Shown: positions 1-8,117 of the stretch, piece by piece | Layout: every line of letters starts with the position of its first letter | Numbering within the stretch: position 1 is the first letter of the stretch | Notes under the pieces: generated by a model | The model's database searches: none | What the model saw: only the letters and a program-made list of their open reading frames with translations | Told to the model about the DNA's origin: nothing | Translations under genes and position numbers: made by a program | Source of the DNA: PNC22 sp035654175 | Lineage (GTDB): Bacteria > Planctomycetota > Phycisphaerae > Phycisphaerales > UBA1924 | DNA: 34,614 nucleotides | NCBI GenBank assembly: GCA_035654175.1 | Contig: DASRXL010000058.1 | Span: 1 to 34,614 of the forward strand | Direction of reading: 5' to 3'

Positions 1-1
1 C

Positions 2-1714
2 TGGTCGGCCCTCGGCTCCGGCGTCGGCGGGTTCGTCGATGCAATCGGCGAGTTCGGGGGCGAACTCTTCGTCGGCGGCTCGTTCACGATCGCGGGAGGC
101 CAGGGGGCGAGCTGCATCGCCCGCTGGGACGGCTCGGCGTGGCACTCGGTCGGCGGCGGCGTGGACCGCCCCGTGTCGACATTCACAGACCTGGGCGGCG
201 AGCTCCTCGTGGGCGGCTCGTTCGGGGAGGCCGGCGGCGGCCCGGCGACCGGCGCCGCGCTCTGGACCGGGGCCGAGTGGCGCCGCTTCGGCGGCGAGGC
301 GCTCCCGCTCGAACTGGCGAAGCTGGCCCCCCACGCGGGCGGGCTCGTCGCCTGCGGCTTCGCCGATTCCTTCGATCGCCTCGGGGGCGTCATGCGATGG
401 AACGGCTTCGAATGGACGCGCGTCGGCGGCGACTTCAACGAGCTTCCCTTCGCCGTGCTCTCGCACGGGGGCGAGATCTACGCGGCCGGGTGGTTCACCG
501 AGCCCGGCGCGGGCATCGCCCGCTGGGACGGCTCGGCGTGGGTCGGGCTCGGGAGCGGGCTGGCCGGGGGCGACTTCACTTCGGGCCTCGCGCTCCAGGG
601 CTTCCGCGGCGACCTGATCGTCGGCGGCGACTTCAGCGAGGCCGGCGGCGTGCCCGCGGGCATGATCGCGCGCTGGGACGGCGCGGCGTGGCACGATCTC
701 GGCGGCGGGCTTTCCGGCGGCGGCATCCCCTCGGTGTGGGGGCTGGCGCTCTACGGCGGGGATCTCGTCGCGCTCGGCGACTTCGCCCTGGCCGGCGGCG
801 AGGCGGCGGTGAACGTCGCCCGCTGGGACGGCTCGGCGTGGCACGACGTCGGAGGCGGGGTCTCCGGCGGGCTCGTGCCGCGGGCGATCGCGGCGGTGGA
901 GTTCGGCGGCGATCTCGTCGTGGGCGGCAGCTTCGCGCTCGCGGGCGGCACGCCCGTCTCGAACATCGCGCGCTGGGACGGCGGCGCGTGGCACGCCATG
1001 GGCGAGGGCTTCCCGCACGACGTGCTCGCGCTCACGGTGTACAACGGCTCGCTCATCGCCGGGGGCTCCTTCGGCTTCGACGACCAGAGCCGGACGCGCC
1101 GGCTCGCCCGCTGGACCGGCAGCGCATGGGAGCCGCTCGGCGGCGGGGCGGACAGCGCCGTGACGAGCTTCGCCCCGCTCGGGCCGGAGCTGGCGATCGG
1201 CGGCTCCTTCGACATCGTCGGGGAGCTGGTCTCGCCCTCGTGGGCGAGGTGGTCGGACACGGGCGCGCCGCTGATCGCCGTGCAGCCCGCGGATGCGCAA
1301 GGCTGCCGCGACGGGGAGGCCTCGTTCTCCGCCGCGGCGGCGATCGGGTACGAGGGCGCCGCCTACCAGTGGCGTCGGGACGGGCAGGCGCTGAGCGACG
1401 GCGCCACGGCCTCGGGCTCGGTGATCGCCGGGGCGGCGAGCCCGGACCTCTCGATCGCCAACGTCTCGGGGGCGGACGCGGGCGAGTACGACTGCGTGGT
1501 CGCGGGCGGGTGCGGCGAGTCAGTCAGCCGCGCGGCGACGCTCGCGGTCTGCGACGGCGACTTCAACTGCGACGGCCCGGCGAACACTCTGGACGTGCTC
1601 GCCTTCCTGAACGCCTGGACCGCGGGCGACCAGCGGGCCGACTTCAACCGCGACGGCGCGACGAACACGCTGGACGTGCTCGCGTTCCTGAATGCCTGGA
1701 CCTCCGGGTGCTGA
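2..1714 (+). CDS. RWDG-repeat secreted protein with Ig-like and C-terminal GC-dockerin domain (5' truncated)
   Basis: The reading frame is open from base 2, so the true start lies before the window; 570 residues are visible. The first ~420 residues are about eight imperfect repeats of 45-50 residues, each with a GGDLVVGGSF-like strand pair and an ARWDGxAWHxVGGG signature, which suggests a beta-propeller-like fold. Residues ~422-518 look like an Ig-like domain (QPADAQG, YQWRRDGQ, DAGEYDCVV). Residues ~518-570 hold two EF-hand-like repeats (DFNCDGPANTLDVLAFLNAW, DFNRDGATNTLDVLAFLNAW), and the chain ends in Ser-Gly-Cys. This is the planctomycete GC-type dockerin, presumed to sort or anchor exported proteins. 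The ligand of the repeats is unknown. A same-strand paralogue follows after 80 bases. Confidence 0.85.
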   Translation, partial: WSALGSGVGGFVDAIGEFGGELFVGGSFTIAGGQGASCIARWDGSAWHSVGGGVDRPVSTFTDLGGELLVGGSFGEAGGGPATGAALWTGAEWRRFGGEALPLELAKLAPHAGGLVACGFADSFDRLGGVMRWNGFEWTRVGGDFNELPFAVLSHGGEIYAAGWFTEPGAGIARWDGSAWVGLGSGLAGGDFTSGLALQGFRGDLIVGGDFSEAGGVPAGMIARWDGAAWHDLGGGLSGGGIPSVWGLALYGGDLVALGDFALAGGEAAVNVARWDGSAWHDVGGGVSGGLVPRAIAAVEFGGDLVVGGSFALAGGTPVSNIARWDGGAWHAMGEGFPHDVLALTVYNGSLIAGGSFGFDDQSRTRRLARWTGSAWEPLGGGADSAVTSFAPLGPELAIGGSFDIVGELVSPSWARWSDTGAPLIAVQPADAQGCRDGEASFSAAAAIGYEGAAYQWRRDGQALSDGATASGSVIAGAASPDLSIANVSGADAGEYDCVVAGGCGESVSRAATLAVCDGDFNCDGPANTLDVLAFLNAWTAGDQRADFNRDGATNTLDVLAFLNAWTSGC

Positions 1715-1794
1715 GAGCGGCAGCCCGTTCACAAGGACAAGAGGGCCTTTCTTTTCGGCGCCTCCGTCGCCAACCAGATCGGGAGATTCGATCC

Positions 1795-3045
1795 ATGGGC
1801 AAGATGCATGCGGCGGTCCTCGTGTTCTTCGCCGGCGGCGCTCTCGGGCAGACGTGCGCGCCCGAGTGGGGGCCCGCGCCGGCGCCGGACGGCCGGAACG
1901 GCGCGGTCCACGCGATGCTCTCGTTTGACGACGGCTCCGGCCCGGCGCTCTACGCCGCGGGGAGCTTCACCATGGTCGACGGCGTGCCGGCGCAGCGCAT
2001 CGCCCGCTGGGATGGCGACGCCTGGGAGCAGGTCGGCGCCGGGCTCGGGGAGGAGGTCTTCGCGCTCGGCGCGTTCGACGCCGGCGCGGGCCCCCGCCTC
2101 TTCGCGGCGGGGATGTACTACCTGGTCGGCGACTCGACCCTGGCCGAGTGGGACGGGGCCGAGTGGCGCGCGGTGCCCGACACGCCGAACTGCTGGATCG
2201 GGGCGCTCGGCGTGTCCGACATCGGCGGCCGGCCGGAGCTCTACATCTCCGGCCCGGTGTTCGACTACGTCCGGCGCTGGGACGGCTCGGCGTGGCGCAG
2301 CGCCGGCGGCGGGCTCTTCGGCGTGTTCGAGGACATGGCCGAGTTCGACGACGGGTCCGGGCGCGCGGTCTTCGTCGGCGGCGGGATCGCGGCGGTGTAC
2401 AGGTTCGACGGGGCGGACTGGTCGCCCGTCGGGGGCGACTTCAGCTTCGACGGCGTGATCCACGCCATGGAGACCTTCGACGACGGCTCCGGCCAGGCCC
2501 TCTTCGTCGGCGGCGATTTCCGGCGCGTGCCGGGGTGGGAGACGGCCCTGCGCATCGTGCGCTGGGACGGGTCGGACTGGGCGCAGGTCGGCGACGGGTT
2601 CGACGGGCCGGTGAACGCGCTGACGGTCTTCGACGACGGGAGCGGGCCGGCGCTGTACGCGGCGGGCGCGTTCGCGCACTCGGGGGATGCGCCGCTCGCG
2701 GGGATCGCCCGATGGGACGGCGCGGCCTGGTCGCCGCTGGGATCGGGGCTCGACGGCCCGGCGACCGCGTCGGCCGTGTTCGCGCCGGCGGGGTCGCGCC
2801 CCGCGCTGGTCGGCGCGGGCGGCTTCACCAGAGCGGGGGGCGGCGCCTCGCCGGGCTTCGCGGCGTGGCTCGGGTGCGGCTGCCGCGCCGACTTCGACGC
2901 CGACGGCGCGGTGGACACGCGCGACGTGCTCGCGTTCCTCAACGCGTGGACGGCGGGCGACGGCGCGGCGGATTTCAACGGCGACGGGGTGCTCGACACG
3001 CGCGACGTGCTCGCCTTTTTGAACGCGTGGTCGGCGGGCTGTTGA
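1795..3045 (+). CDS. RWDG-repeat secreted protein with C-terminal GC-dockerin domain
   Basis: A 416-residue protein. I chose ATG 1795 because GGGAG at 1781-1785 sits 9 nt upstream and the next Met at 1804 would be too far. The frame is open far upstream, but that part is arginine-rich shadow of the preceding gene. Residues 1-19 form a signal peptide (GKMHAAVLVFFAGGALGQ). The middle repeats a unit with FDDGSGPALYAAGSF and ARWDGxxW signatures about seven times, so it resembles a propeller. Residues ~360-416 carry two EF-hand-like repeats with DTRDVLAFLNAW and the chain ends in Ala-Gly-Cys. It shares its architecture with the gene just upstream and with the minus-strand gene near 26.1-27.4 kb. 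Its function beyond surface exposure is unknown. Confidence 0.85.
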   Translation: MGKMHAAVLVFFAGGALGQTCAPEWGPAPAPDGRNGAVHAMLSFDDGSGPALYAAGSFTMVDGVPAQRIARWDGDAWEQVGAGLGEEVFALGAFDAGAGPRLFAAGMYYLVGDSTLAEWDGAEWRAVPDTPNCWIGALGVSDIGGRPELYISGPVFDYVRRWDGSAWRSAGGGLFGVFEDMAEFDDGSGRAVFVGGGIAAVYRFDGADWSPVGGDFSFDGVIHAMETFDDGSGQALFVGGDFRRVPGWETALRIVRWDGSDWAQVGDGFDGPVNALTVFDDGSGPALYAAGAFAHSGDAPLAGIARWDGAAWSPLGSGLDGPATASAVFAPAGSRPALVGAGGFTRAGGGASPGFAAWLGCGCRADFDADGAVDTRDVLAFLNAWTAGDGAADFNGDGVLDTRDVLAFLNAWSAGC

Positions 3046-3061
3046 GCGCGGCGTGGGCGGC

Positions 3062-3086
3062 GAGCACGGCATCGTGCATCGATGGA
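3062..3086. repeat. intergenic element copy A (GCACG hairpin plus ATCGATG)
   Basis: The element begins GAGCACGGC. GCACG (3064-3068) pairs with CGTGC (3073-3077) around a 4-base loop and is followed at once by ATCGATG. It lies 18 bases after the stop of the GC-dockerin gene. A second copy with the same order of parts lies at 26037-26063, downstream of another GC-dockerin gene. It may be a terminator-like or dispersed element; only two copies are visible. Confidence 0.4.
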
Positions 3087-3195
3087 AGCCGGAATTCCCG
3101 AGCGAAAGCCGAACGTCGCTGGGGTTCGGGGCTCTTGGAACCATCTCCCGCGGCTCGCGTACAGTGCTGCCGGGCGTTCGCCCTTGAGAGAACCC

Positions 3196-3224
3196 GTGAC
3201 GCCGCGCCGATCTGGGGTTACGAT
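3196..3224 (+). promoter_or_regulatory. candidate promoter of the prepilin module
   Basis: GTGACG (3196-3201) and TACGAT (3219-3224) are separated by 17 bases and lie about 80 bases before the prepilin start, in the 257-base gap after the GC-dockerin gene. The match to the sigma-70 consensus is moderate only. I see nothing else clear in this gap apart from the repeat element at 3062. Confidence 0.25.
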
Positions 3225-3302
3225 CGGGGCCCGTCTCGTTCACGGGTGTGGCAGTGAAACGGGGCCGTGGGTCGCTCTCGCCGGAGCAGGTCTGGAGACA
3301 GG

Positions 3303-4199
3303 ATGATGATGCAGATCAAGTCCTCCCGAAAGGCGTTCACGCTGATCGAGCTCTTGGTGGTGATAGCCATCATCGCGCTGCTCATTGGCATCCTGCTTCC
3401 GGCTCTCGGAAAGGCGAGGCAGTCGGCCTGGAAGGCCCTGTCCATGAACAACCTCCGGCAGATCATGCTGGGCGTTGAGCAATACAAGGCCGACGCCGAT
3501 GACCATGTGCCATACCCGCCGCCGAACCGCGGCCCGGACGGGGAGCTGCGCGGCGGGGTGTGCACGTGGACGTACGGCGGGAAGGATACGTCCGCCAATT
3601 GGGTGGGAGGCATGGGTTGGGCGGATATCTCCGCTTCGGCCCGCCCGCTGAACGCATACCTCTATCCCGAAATTGTGTTCCCGATGCCCAAGGACGGCAC
3701 GTACGACTGGAACACCAACGACACCAGCTACAAGATGGGCAAGCCCCAGGATCCGCGCCAGGCTGTCGAGACAGAGGTCTACAAGTCGCCCGGCGACAAG
3801 ATCAGCTACCAGACGGATTGGCCGGAGGAGAACACCGAGTTCAGCAGCTACGACGATGTGGGCACGAGCTACCACACGAATCTGCGCTGGTTTTTCGCGC
3901 TGCGTGACGAGCAGAACATGGAGTTCACCGAGGCTTTCGATAAAGGGATGCGGCGGCTCGAGCTCGCCTCGGATTTCAGCACCTCCACCTTCGTCTTCAT
4001 CCACGATCAGACCGCCGACATCGCGACCGAGCCCGACGCGCTGGGAACGTGGCCCGAAGGCATCATGGGCGAGTTCGGGGAGATGAACCGGTCTTGCATG
4101 GCCTTCTATGACGGCCACGTCGACTACCTTCAGGTCGAGCTGGGCGCCCCCAACACCGAGGACTACCAGCTCCACTTCGTGATGCCAACGGACAAGTGA
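3303..4199 (+). CDS. prepilin-like (type II secretion pseudopilin style) protein, copy 1
   Basis: A 298-residue protein. Three ATGs in a row (3303, 3306, 3309) follow GGAGA at 3294-3298, and the first is annotated. Residues ~9-33 carry the class III signal and N-methylation helix (KAFTLIELLVVIAIIALLIG), including the Glu at mature position 5. The residue before the cleavage Phe is Ala rather than the usual Gly. The helix continues into LLPALGKARQSAWKA. The C-terminal part has FVFIHDQTAD and AFYDGHVDYLQ; the DGHV end motif is common in planctomycete pseudopilin-like proteins. It probably sits in the inner membrane and may assemble into a pseudopilus or surface structure. A small one-TM gene follows after 24 bases. 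The pair is duplicated immediately downstream. This copy looks less GC-rich than copy 2. Confidence 0.85.
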   Translation: MMMQIKSSRKAFTLIELLVVIAIIALLIGILLPALGKARQSAWKALSMNNLRQIMLGVEQYKADADDHVPYPPPNRGPDGELRGGVCTWTYGGKDTSANWVGGMGWADISASARPLNAYLYPEIVFPMPKDGTYDWNTNDTSYKMGKPQDPRQAVETEVYKSPGDKISYQTDWPEENTEFSSYDDVGTSYHTNLRWFFALRDEQNMEFTEAFDKGMRRLELASDFSTSTFVFIHDQTADIATEPDALGTWPEGIMGEFGEMNRSCMAFYDGHVDYLQVELGAPNTEDYQLHFVMPTDK

Positions 4200-4223
4200 C
4201 CGGATGCGTGGAAGGGGCCCAGC

Positions 4224-4406
4224 ATGGATCGTTCGGCTCGTACAAAGGTGATCATCGCCATCGTCGTCGGTGTCGTGGCGGTGGTGGTGCTAGCCATGAA
4301 TTTCTTTGGCGGGGGTCGTCCTCGGCCGCAGAAGTCGGACACGCCTGCGTCGGAGGCGGAGGAAGGCCCACGGGGCGGACGGCTCAACGCCCCGCGCTCC
4401 GAATGA
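4224..4406 (+). CDS. small single-TM protein, module copy 1
   Basis: A 60-residue protein with a basic N terminus (MDRSARTK), one membrane helix at ~9-26 (VIIAIVVGVVAVVVLAMNFF) and a polar tail rich in Pro, Glu and Arg. GAAGGGG at 4211-4217 is a good ribosome site, 6 nt before the ATG. It follows prepilin copy 1 by 24 bases and is matched in position and architecture by the 64-residue gene after prepilin copy 2. No family is recognised. The repeated pairing suggests that it works with the pilin-like protein, for example as a membrane accessory subunit; that is inference. Confidence 0.7.
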   Translation: MDRSARTKVIIAIVVGVVAVVVLAMNFFGGGRPRPQKSDTPASEAEEGPRGGRLNAPRSE

Positions 4407-4501
4407 ACGGCATTCGTACCGCGAGCAATGAGTTGGGATTTAGCTGGTGCGGCCCGCGTCTCTGATACGGACGCGATTGACGCCGAAAGGGAGAAACGAA
4501 C

Positions 4502-5425
4502 GTGACACGCACGCGAAGCGCCCGGTTGGGATTCACCCTCATCGAGCTCCTGGTCGTCATCGCGATTATCGCGCTGCTCATCGGCATCCTGCTGCCGGCG
4601 CTGGGCAAGGCTCGCATGGCGGCGTGGAAGGCCATCTCCATGAACAATCAGCGCCAGATCATGGTGGGCGGCGAGCAGTACCGCGTGGATAACGACGACT
4701 CACCGGCGTATCCGCCGCCCCGCCTGCAGGGCGGCCAGGTCGACGCGATCTGCACGTGGACCTACGGCGGCAAGGACACGAGCGAGAACTGGATGCAGGG
4801 CAACCCGCACCGGAACAGCCCGGTGTTCGACCTCGCGGCGAGCGGCCGGCCGTTGAACGGCTACCTCTACTCGGAGATCCCGCTGCCCAAGCCGCGCGAG
4901 GGCTCGTACGACTGGGACGCGAACGACGGCAACTACAAGATGGGCAAGCCCGCCGACCCGCGCGGCGAGGTCGAGCTCGAGGTGTACAAGTCGCCGGGTG
5001 ACAAGTACAGCTACCAGTCCGACTGGCCTTATGGCGACGATGTGACCTTCCTCAGCAGCTACGACGACGTGGGCACGAGCTACCACACCAACCTGCGCTG
5101 GTTCTACGAGATGCTGGAGGTCTACGACGACGATTGGACGCGGACCTTCAACGAGGGCCTGCGGCGCATCAAGATGGCGGGCGTGTTCAACACCTCGACG
5201 TTCGTCTTCATGCACGACCAGACGGCGGACATCGCCACCCAGCCCAAGGACGAGCTCCCGGAGGAGTACCACGACGTCGGTGCGATGGGTGAGTTCGGCG
5301 AGATGAACCGGTCGGTGATGACGTTCATGGACGCGCACGTCGAATACCTGCAGTTGACGCCGCACGAGGCGAACACCGACGACTATCAGCTCTTCTTCCC
5401 GCGTCGCGGCGACGACGACGATTGA
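4502..5425 (+). CDS. prepilin-like (type II secretion pseudopilin style) protein, copy 2
   Basis: A 307-residue protein with a GTG start at 4502, preceded by AAGGGAGA at 4487-4494; no better in-frame ATG is near. Residues ~9-34 carry the canonical class III signal RLGFTLIELLVVIAIIALLI with Gly before the cleavage Phe and Glu at position 5. It is closely similar along its length to copy 1: shared MNNxRQIM, CTWTYGGKDTS, KSPGDK, YDDVGTSYHTNLRWF, FNTSTFVFMHDQTADIAT and GEFGEMNRS. It has an acidic insertion near the middle and ends in Asp-rich residues. The C-terminal motif here is MDAHVEYLQ instead of YDGHVDYLQ. It is presumably a membrane-anchored pseudopilin-like subunit. A strong terminator follows the stop. 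Confidence 0.87.
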   Translation: MTRTRSARLGFTLIELLVVIAIIALLIGILLPALGKARMAAWKAISMNNQRQIMVGGEQYRVDNDDSPAYPPPRLQGGQVDAICTWTYGGKDTSENWMQGNPHRNSPVFDLAASGRPLNGYLYSEIPLPKPREGSYDWDANDGNYKMGKPADPRGEVELEVYKSPGDKYSYQSDWPYGDDVTFLSSYDDVGTSYHTNLRWFYEMLEVYDDDWTRTFNEGLRRIKMAGVFNTSTFVFMHDQTADIATQPKDELPEEYHDVGAMGEFGEMNRSVMTFMDAHVEYLQLTPHEANTDDYQLFFPRRGDDDD

Positions 5426-5451
5426 GCACTCCGAATGCCCGCTCGAATCCC

Positions 5452-5482
5452 GCGCCCCGCCGCCCTCGGCGGGGCGCTTTGT
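5452..5482 (+). terminator. intrinsic terminator after prepilin copy 2
   Basis: A perfect 11-bp stem (5452-5462 with 5467-5477) closes a CCCT loop and is followed by TTTGTT. It starts 26 bases after the stop codon of prepilin copy 2. It separates that gene from the following small TM gene, which may therefore need its own promoter (a TATCAT hexamer lies at 5532-5537) or depend on readthrough. Confidence 0.8.
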
Positions 5483-5582
5483 TGCGCGAGCGCCCGAGGG
5501 ATCGGGAGGTCCGCACGACGGTCAGAGTGAGTATCATGGCCGCGTGGAATCGGGCGCACAGCGCTCAGCCGGAGGCCTGGTC

Positions 5583-5777
5583 ATGAACAAGAAGACGCTC
5601 GGGATCGTCGCCGGAGTTCTCGGGGTGATCGCGATCGCGCTCATCGCGTGGAATCTGCGCTCCATGTTCGGCAAGCCGAAGGTGCCGGAGCGGCCGGCGG
5701 AGCAAGCGGCCGAGGACTCACGCGACGATGGTGCTACCGGTGGCGCTCGGGTGAAGCCCGGAGCGCGCGAGGACTGA
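5583..5777 (+). CDS. small single-TM protein, module copy 2
   Basis: A 64-residue protein. ATG 5583 follows GGAGG (5571-5575) by 7 nt; an in-frame GTG at 5544 would add 13 residues without such a site. It has a basic start (MNKKT), one membrane helix at ~6-22 (LGIVAGVLGVIAIALIAW) and a polar tail with many Pro, Glu and Arg residues. It mirrors the 60-residue gene after prepilin copy 1, so the prepilin plus small TM pair occurs twice in tandem. It ends 32 bases before the convergent thioredoxin-fold gene. No family is recognised. Confidence 0.7.
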   Translation: MNKKTLGIVAGVLGVIAIALIAWNLRSMFGKPKVPERPAEQAAEDSRDDGATGGARVKPGARED

Positions 5778-5809
5778 GCCAGTGGCACACGAGCCGCCGG
5801 TGGCGCGCT

Positions 5810-7219
5810 TTACCCGCCGGACCGCTTGCCCGGGATGCGGGCCGGGGTCGCGCCCTTGGGCGAGACGCCCGCGCCGGGGCGCTTGGCCTCCGGGCCGTCG
5901 GCCGGCTTCCTGCCCACGCTCTCGCCGGCGAGCACGCGGTCGATGATGCCGCGGATCTCCTGGACCATCGCGCCGTAGTCGTCGCCCTTGGCGCGCCCGG
6001 AGCGGTAGAGGAGCTCACCCTCGGGCCCGAGGACGATGACCGACGGCGCGGTGCGGATGCCGATGACGCTCACGGCGTCGTCGGCCTTCGGCACCTGGCG
6101 CCAGGTCTGGCCCTGCGCCTCGGCCTCGGTGACGGCGGCGGCCGGGTCGCTCTCGCGGAAGGCCATGCTGATCACCTCGACGGGCTTGCCGGCGTACGCG
6201 TCGGCGAGGGTCTTGATCTCGGGCGTGGCCTTCCTGGCGCCGGGCGACCAAGTGCCCCAGAAGTAGAGCACGGCGACCTTGCCGCGCAGTGAGCCGGGCG
6301 AGACCATCGCGCCCTCGCTGTCGGCCACCTCCCAATCGGGCGTGCCGCCGCTGGGCTCGGGGAAGGGGCTGGGGATCACCTGCGGCTCGACGGCCGGGCG
6401 CTCCTGCAGGGCGCGCGCGACCTTCTGCTCGTAGCCGTCGGGGGAGGGCACCTCCCACACGATGTCGGCCACGGCCTCGGGGCCGGACGCCGCCTCGGTG
6501 AAGTCCACGCGGAACGATCCGCCCATCTGCTCGGCCGGGATCACGATCTCGCTGCGCCGCGGCAGGTGGTCGTCGCGCCCGAAATACCAGAGGACCGCGT
6601 CGGTGCCGGGCTGGGCGCGGATGGCGACCACGTCGCACATCACGCCCTCGACCTCGGCGGGTGCCTGCATCTCGAGGCCGGAGCTCTCGGTGGCCTTGGT
6701 GAAGGTGTCCGCGAGGTCCTCGAGCTGCGACCAGGCGCTGCTGGGGAGCGTGATCGCCTCGCCGCCCTTGCGTCCCTTCGGGCGGTCCACGTTGTAGGTC
6801 TTGGCCTCGTGGTCGAGCCAGGTCACGCGGTCGGGCTGGAAGAGCACGTCGAACTCGATGGGCTCGGACTGCCCCGCGACGTTGCCGGCGCCGGTGTAGC
6901 GGACCATCCACTCGCCCTCGTTCTCCAGGGGGCGCTGGGCCCAGCGGCCCTCGACCTTGGGGAAGAAGGATTCGAGCAGCGAGTTGCCCTGCGCGTAGCT
7001 CCTGACCTGGGCGGAGAAGCCCGTCCGCACGGCCGCGGCGGCGGCGTCGAGGGCGCGGAGCGCTTCGAGCGCCTGGGGCTGGCGCGTCGGCTCTGCGGCC
7101 GGGGTCTGCGGCTGCGCCGGCTCGGCGGGCGGGGTGGCCGGAGGGGTCGTCTCCTGGGCCAGGGCGCCGGCCGTTCCGGCGGCGGCGATCAGGGCGGCGA
7201 GCAACGAGCGGGTACGCAT
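5810..7219 (-). CDS. secreted thioredoxin-fold protein lacking both catalytic cysteines
   Basis: A 469-residue protein with a signal peptide (RTRSLLAALIAAAGTAGALAQ) and a Pro-rich linker to ~50. Residues ~50-270 resemble periplasmic DUF2092- or LolA-like lipid-binding folds (NVDRPKG, VEGVMCDVVAI, YFGRDDHLPRRSEI). Residues ~290-440 form a TlpA/AhpC-type thioredoxin domain (GKVAVLYFWGTWSPGARKATPEI). The usual WCxxC is WSPGA here, with Ser325 and Ala328 in place of both cysteines. The cis-Pro is present (TAPSVIV, Pro392). The only Cys in the protein is in GVMCDVV. It therefore cannot do dithiol chemistry and may be a binding or structural protein. GGAG lies 7 nt before the ATG. It follows trpC by 25 bases, probably in one transcript. 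Confidence 0.82.
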   Translation of the reverse strand: MRTRSLLAALIAAAGTAGALAQETTPPATPPAEPAQPQTPAAEPTRQPQALEALRALDAAAAAVRTGFSAQVRSYAQGNSLLESFFPKVEGRWAQRPLENEGEWMVRYTGAGNVAGQSEPIEFDVLFQPDRVTWLDHEAKTYNVDRPKGRKGGEAITLPSSAWSQLEDLADTFTKATESSGLEMQAPAEVEGVMCDVVAIRAQPGTDAVLWYFGRDDHLPRRSEIVIPAEQMGGSFRVDFTEAASGPEAVADIVWEVPSPDGYEQKVARALQERPAVEPQVIPSPFPEPSGGTPDWEVADSEGAMVSPGSLRGKVAVLYFWGTWSPGARKATPEIKTLADAYAGKPVEVISMAFRESDPAAAVTEAEAQGQTWRQVPKADDAVSVIGIRTAPSVIVLGPEGELLYRSGRAKGDDYGAMVQEIRGIIDRVLAGESVGRKPADGPEAKRPGAGVSPKGATPARIPGKRSGG

Positions 7220-7244
7220 GTCCTGTCTCCAATCTCTTGCGGCG

Positions 7245-8117
7245 TCAGCCTTCGACGGGCCTGCGGCCGAGGAGTTCCGCCAAGGCGCGCCCCGGCGACG
7301 GGTGTTTCATGAGGTGCTCACCGACGAGCACGATCCGAACATTCTCCTCCCGGAGCCTGGCGAGGTCCTCGGGCGTCCTGAGCCCGGACTCGCTGACGAG
7401 CACCGAGCGGTCCTCCACCAGGTCCACCAGCCTGAGGGTATGGCCCAGGTCGGTGGTCATGCTGGAGAGGTCGCGGTTGTTGATACCGAGCAGGCAGTAC
7501 GCCGGGTGCGGGAATCCGACGTGGGGGCGGACGCGGAGCAGATTCTCCATCGAGTGCACCTCCAGCAGCACGGTGAGCTGGAGTTGCTGAGCCAGGATCA
7601 GCATGTCCACGATCTGGCTCTCGGTGAGGCACTCGGCGATCAGGAGCGCGGCGTCCGCGCCGTGGGCGCGGCTCTCCCAGAGCTGGTAGGTGTCGACGAG
7701 GAAATCCTTGCGGAGCACGGGGAGCGGCACCGCGTCCTTCACGCGCTGGAGGAAGGAGAGGCGCCCGCCGAAGAACTTCTCGTCCGTGAGGCAGGAAATG
7801 GCCGATGCCCCGTTGCTGAAATAGGCTTGCGCGATGTCTTCGGGACGAAATGCATCCCCGGCGTACTCGGGCCTGATGAGGCCCGCGCTCGGGCTGCGCC
7901 GCTTGATCTCGGCGATCACGGCGGTGTCGTCGCGGTTTCCGTGCCGGGTGACGGCCCGGAAGAAGTTGCGCGGGGGCTCGGCCTGGGCGACTAGCGCTTC
8001 GAGCTCGCGCAGGGGCGTGCGGGCCTTGGCGAGCTCCACCTCGACGCGCTTGTGGGCGACGATCTCCCGGAGCACGGGCGGGGTCGTCGGCGGGGGGATG
8101 GGCTGGTCCTGGCTCAC
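7245..8117 (-). CDS. trpC: indole-3-glycerol phosphate synthase
   Basis: A TIM-barrel enzyme of tryptophan synthesis that converts CdRP to indole-3-glycerol phosphate in the cytoplasm. Family signatures appear in order: AEIKRRSPSAG (catalytic Lys and phosphate site), SCLTDEKFFGG, PVLRKDFLVDTYQ, ESRAHGADAALLIAECL, LLEVHSMENL, LGINNRDL and LVSESGLR. With the GTG start at 8117 the protein is 290 residues, a little longer than the usual ~260. The homologous part begins at VLREIVAHKR. Alternatives are ATG 8216 (323 residues, extended into the divergent gene) and GTG 8075 (276). None has a strong ribosome site. No other trp biosynthesis gene is in view, although trpS lies 1 kb away on the other strand. 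Confidence 0.92.
   Translation of the reverse strand: MSQDQPIPPPTTPPVLREIVAHKRVEVELAKARTPLRELEALVAQAEPPRNFFRAVTRHGNRDDTAVIAEIKRRSPSAGLIRPEYAGDAFRPEDIAQAYFSNGASAISCLTDEKFFGGRLSFLQRVKDAVPLPVLRKDFLVDTYQLWESRAHGADAALLIAECLTESQIVDMLILAQQLQLTVLLEVHSMENLLRVRPHVGFPHPAYCLLGINNRDLSSMTTDLGHTLRLVDLVEDRSVLVSESGLRTPEDLARLREENVRIVLVGEHLMKHPSPGRALAELLGRRPVEG

Noticed and set aside
139..1794. Frame-1 open reading frame continuing upstream of the GC-dockerin gene at 1795
   Set aside because: The translated part is Arg/Gly-rich low-quality sequence antagonistic to the frame-2 repeat protein; the signal peptide and ribosome site place the start at 1795.
1..3045. Dockerin domains as evidence of a cellulosome
   Set aside because: No cohesin, scaffoldin or glycoside hydrolase is present; the terminal Gly-Cys form fits a planctomycete sorting or anchoring module better.
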